A stretch of 64,000 nucleotides of DNA from JAGLSB01 sp023135955 (GTDB lineage: Bacteria > Bacteroidota > Bacteroidia > Bacteroidales > GCA-2748055). The stretch covers positions 7,937 to 71,936 of the forward strand of contig DAOVIO010000005.1 in NCBI GenBank assembly GCA_030673645.1. The letters run 5' to 3'. Positions 61,867 through 64,000 of the stretch are shown one piece after another. The translations under genes and the position numbers were made by a program. Every line of letters starts with the position of its first letter. Position 1 is the stretch's first letter. The notes below the pieces were generated by a model. The model was given only the letters and a program-made list of their open reading frames with translations, searched no databases and was not told where the DNA came from.

Positions 61867-62670
61867 ATGAACAGATCCCAGGCTCCCATAGGATTATTTG
61901 ATTCCGGCGTAGGAGGATTGACTGTCGCTGCTGCAATTAAGAAAGTAATGCCAAATGAAAGCATGATTTATTTTGGCGACACTGCTCATCTACCCTATGG
62001 AGATAAGTCGAAAGAAACAATTGTACAATATTCTCTTTCCATCGCTGAATTTTTACTTAATAAGGGCTGTAAGATTCTTCTTATTGCTTGTAACTCGGCT
62101 TCATCTAATGCATTTAAAGAAGTTAAAGCTTTTGTTGGAGAGAGAGCAGAAGTACTGAATGTTATTGATCCTGTAATAGAGTTCGTGGGTAAGGATACTT
62201 CACACTCAAATATCGGTGTAATTGGAACCAAGGCTACCATTAATTCAGGAAGTTATCATGATGGAATCAGGAAATTGAGACCCGATACTGAAGTTTCTTC
62301 ACTGGCGACACCACTGTTTGTTCCAATGATTGAAGAGGGTTTTATTTTTGATGATATAAGCAATGCAATAATCAGGGCATATCTTTCAAGGTCTGAATTA
62401 AAAGATATTGACAGCTTAATATTAGGCTGTACGCATTATCCTATCATCATGAATCAGATTAATCGTTTTTTTAATTTCAAAATAGACGTTCTGGATTCAG
62501 CTCTTATCGTTGCTGAAAAATTAAAGTTGATCCTATCTGAAAAGGATTTATTGAGTAATACTATTAATGCCAGACATCAGTTTTTCGTATCCGATCACAC
62601 TGATTATTTCGAAATTATTGCAAAAATGTTTTTTGGAGAGAAGATTGAACTTCAGAGGACAATGATATAG
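61867..62670 (+). CDS. murI: Glutamate racemase
   Basis: 267 residues with PIGLFDSGVGGLTVAAAI, the first catalytic Cys in IACNSASSNAF and the second in LILGCTHYPII, with YFGDTAHLPYG. It makes D-glutamate for peptidoglycan. It follows the ompH genes in many Bacteroidota, but here repeats lie between. Confidence 0.95.
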   Translation: MNRSQAPIGLFDSGVGGLTVAAAIKKVMPNESMIYFGDTAHLPYGDKSKETIVQYSLSIAEFLLNKGCKILLIACNSASSNAFKEVKAFVGERAEVLNVIDPVIEFVGKDTSHSNIGVIGTKATINSGSYHDGIRKLRPDTEVSSLATPLFVPMIEEGFIFDDISNAIIRAYLSRSELKDIDSLILGCTHYPIIMNQINRFFNFKIDVLDSALIVAEKLKLILSEKDLLSNTINARHQFFVSDHTDYFEIIAKMFFGEKIELQRTMI

Positions 62671-62731
62671 AGAACAACCAAGTTCACACAATACATTAAA
62701 GGCAATTATTTTTCTGAATAGATATAAATTA

Positions 62732-62770
62732 TCCCATATTGGGATTTATATTAATTTTTTCATAGATTTG
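62732..62770 (+). promoter_or_regulatory. higBA promoter with overlapping palindromic operator
   Basis: TAGATTTG (62763-62770) matches the -7 consensus. A TTG at 62739-62741, 21 bases upstream, fits the -33 element. The palindrome TCCCATATTGGGA (62732-62744) covers this -33 site and is a likely binding site for the HigA-type repressor. Confidence 0.65.
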
Positions 62771-62774
62771 CATG

Positions 62775-63074
62775 ATGAGGATTATCGCATTTAGAACCCT
62801 GAGAGAGTTTTATGAAAAATCCGAGTATGCCGATTCTGAAACATCTTTACGTTCGTGGTATCACGATGCTAAAACTGCTAACTGGAGCAGTTCAAATGAA
62901 CTTAAGCAACAATATAAAAACGCAAGCATTGTGGGCGAAGGAAGAGTTGTTTTTAACATTAAGGGCAATAGATATAGATTAGTAGTTGCGATTGATTATG
63001 AGTTTCAAGTGATTTTTATTCGATTTATTGGGACACATAAAGAATATGATAAAATAGATATTAAAACGATTTGA
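62775..63074 (+). CDS. higB: HigB-family mRNA interferase toxin
   Basis: 99 residues from ATG 62775 (another ATG is at 62772). The start MRIIAFRTLREFYEKSEYAD, the segment LRSWYHDAKTANWSS, then GRVVFNIKGNRYRLVVAIDY and IRFIGTHKEYDKID are characteristic of the HigB_toxin family, ribosome-dependent mRNA interferases. The promoter -7 box ends just before the start, so the mRNA may be leaderless. The antitoxin gene follows two bases after the stop. Confidence 0.9.
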   Translation: MRIIAFRTLREFYEKSEYADSETSLRSWYHDAKTANWSSSNELKQQYKNASIVGEGRVVFNIKGNRYRLVVAIDYEFQVIFIRFIGTHKEYDKIDIKTI

Positions 63075-63076
63075 TT

Positions 63077-63427
63077 ATGGATATCAGACCAATAAGAACA
63101 GAGCAGGACTATAATATGTCAATCGGGAGGATTGAAGTATTGTGGGGAGCGAAAAAAGATACTCCGGAAGGAGATGAACTGGATTTACTTGTTATATTAG
63201 TAGAGTCTTACGAGCTAAAGCATTATCCGATTCCTACACCAGATCCGATTGAGGCAATTAAATTTAGGATGGAACAAATGAACATGACTAAGGCCGATAT
63301 GGTAAAATATCTAGGCAGTCAAAGTAGGGTAAGTGAAATTCTTAATCGAAAAAGAAGTTTGACACTTAAAATGGTTAAATCTTTGTACAAAGGATTAAAA
63401 ATACCTGCAGAAATTTTATTAGCCTAA
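63077..63427 (+). CDS. higA: HigA-family antitoxin (XRE repressor)
   Basis: 116 residues from ATG 63077. The N-terminal part (DIRPIRTEQDYNMSIGRIEVLWGAKK) is the toxin-facing region of this family; the C-terminal part is a helix-turn-helix (MNMTKADMVKYLGSQSRVSEILNRKRSL) that binds the operator. It neutralises HigB and represses the pair. Toxin-before-antitoxin order is the norm for HigBA. Confidence 0.9.
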   Translation: MDIRPIRTEQDYNMSIGRIEVLWGAKKDTPEGDELDLLVILVESYELKHYPIPTPDPIEAIKFRMEQMNMTKADMVKYLGSQSRVSEILNRKRSLTLKMVKSLYKGLKIPAEILLA

Positions 63428-63450
63428 GATCATGAGAGCTAATATCCGGG

Positions 63451-63500
63451 ACCAGCACTGAATCGAGAGTAGTGATCTCAACGACAGTAAGAAATTAAAC
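63451..63500. repeat. Diverged copy of the GAACCGAG...CTCAACGAC repeat
   Basis: ACCAGCACTGAATCGAG followed by AGTGATCTCAACGACAGTAAG aligns with 3115-3160 (GAACCGAGCGCAGCGAGCTC then AACGACTG) with several point changes. It lies after higA. The stretch 63501-63775 after it is AT-rich and shows no gene. Confidence 0.5.
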
Positions 63501-63775
63501 AGGTTCAGCATATTATCTTTAATATTGATTTTCGAATTATATTTTTTTGACTTATGCACAACCACTAATTTAATAATTTTCTTTCATATCTTTATTTTTC
63601 TACTGTCCTAATATGGATAGGTGCGTAACTTTTTAATACAGCCAAAATTTTCTCACTCATTTAGTATAAAATACCCGATTATTATTTTTACTATTATCCT
63701 AAATTTCATTGGACAGAAATATTTATATTTTCTTTTCCTTCTATGTACTTCGGGGTTCTTTCTGGTTAATAATTA

Positions 63776-64000
63776 TTTCCTACCGGTTCCTCAGTGATTC
63801 CTACCGCCCCCCCAGTGATTCCTACCGTCTCCCCAGTGTTTCCTACCGTCTCCTCAGTGTTTCCTACCGGCTTCCCATTGTTTCCTACCGGCTTCTCATT
63901 GTTTCCTACCGGCTTCTCATTGTTTCCTACCGGCCGCCCAGTGTTCCCTACCGGCCCCCAAGTGCTTCCTACCGGCCCCCCATTGTTTCCTACCGGCTCC
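63776..64000. repeat. 21-bp GC-rich tandem array running off the window
   Basis: Ten full units and one partial unit of 21 bp, each starting near TTTCCTACCGG, with no insertions or deletions. TCCTACCGG is almost constant, the other half varies (CTTCTCATTG, CTCCCCAGTG, CCCCCCATTG). It is much richer in GC than the surroundings. No unique spacers are present, so it is not CRISPR. The true length is unknown because the window ends in it. Confidence 0.95.

Noticed and set aside
63776..64000. CRISPR array
   Set aside because: The units are 21 bp and contiguous, with no unique spacers and no cas genes nearby.
1..64000. tRNA, rRNA and integrase/attachment sites
   Set aside because: No tRNA-like cloverleaf with a GTTC-type T-loop, no rRNA segment and no integrase gene was recognised by eye; a covariance-model scan would settle this.

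Overview
The window is AT-rich DNA from a member of the Bacteroidota, most likely a free-living, gliding-type lineage near Bacteroidales/Marinilabiliales (the lineage is an inference). Supporting signs are gldD and gldE, a PorP/SprF-type type IX secretion (T9SS) protein, T9SS type A and type B C-terminal sorting domains, an RprXY-type two-component pair, almost no Shine-Dalgarno sequences, and many TAnnTTTG -7 promoter boxes. No rRNA, tRNA, CRISPR array, phage or intact insertion sequence was found.

Layout. 1-6.0 kb: 3' end of a secreted M14 carboxypeptidase, fluoride channel crcB, an alkaline-phosphatase-fold protein that has lost its metal ligands, a repeat-rich gap, a secreted subtilase and a beta-barrel. 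5.6-14.2 kb: archaeal-type GGGP synthase, PPTase, gldD-gldE-ssb, then divergently HU, a tiny basic protein and RNase G, followed by dsbD. 14.2-18.4 kb: an ECF sigma/anti-sigma operon with two adhesin-like proteins and two barrels. 18.6-26 kb: lnt, a LysE exporter, a fused OlsF-like acyltransferase, superoxide dismutase, P5C dehydrogenase and an FtsB/DivIC protein. 26-31.5 kb: GT2, OmpH, PorP/SprF, and a chimera of anti-sigma, PKD and T9SS type B domains behind its own sigma gene. 31.6-38.2 kb: metabolic enzymes, an exonuclease and small unknowns. 38.5-43.0 kb: a short GG-motif, proline-tailed peptide gene, a membrane-anchored extracytoplasmic TPR-CHAT protease, and a facing anti-sigma(TPR)/sigma pair. 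This is the best candidate for an undescribed system. 43-51 kb: housekeeping genes (DUF4924, S4 protein, RprY/RprX, pth, L25, prs, engB, thioesterase, manA). 51.2 kb: a uridine kinase pseudogene. 51.4-62.7 kb: exonuclease, hydrolase, pdxJ, CBS protein, nadK, two barrels, uppS-bamA-ompH-ompH and murI, an envelope-biogenesis cluster. 62.7-63.4 kb: a higBA toxin-antitoxin pair. 63.8 kb to the end: a 21-bp tandem array that runs out of the window.

The intergenic spaces carry a family of short GC-rich repeats built on AACCAGCAACC and CTTCGACAGGCTCAGG. One 81-bp element occurs twice with a single mismatch. Another member has inserted in frame into the PKD anti-sigma gene. A third lies beside the uridine kinase remnant. 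These repeats appear to be the main recent source of change here.

Family assignments come from motif recognition only; no database search was run. Residue numbers were counted from the chosen start codons.
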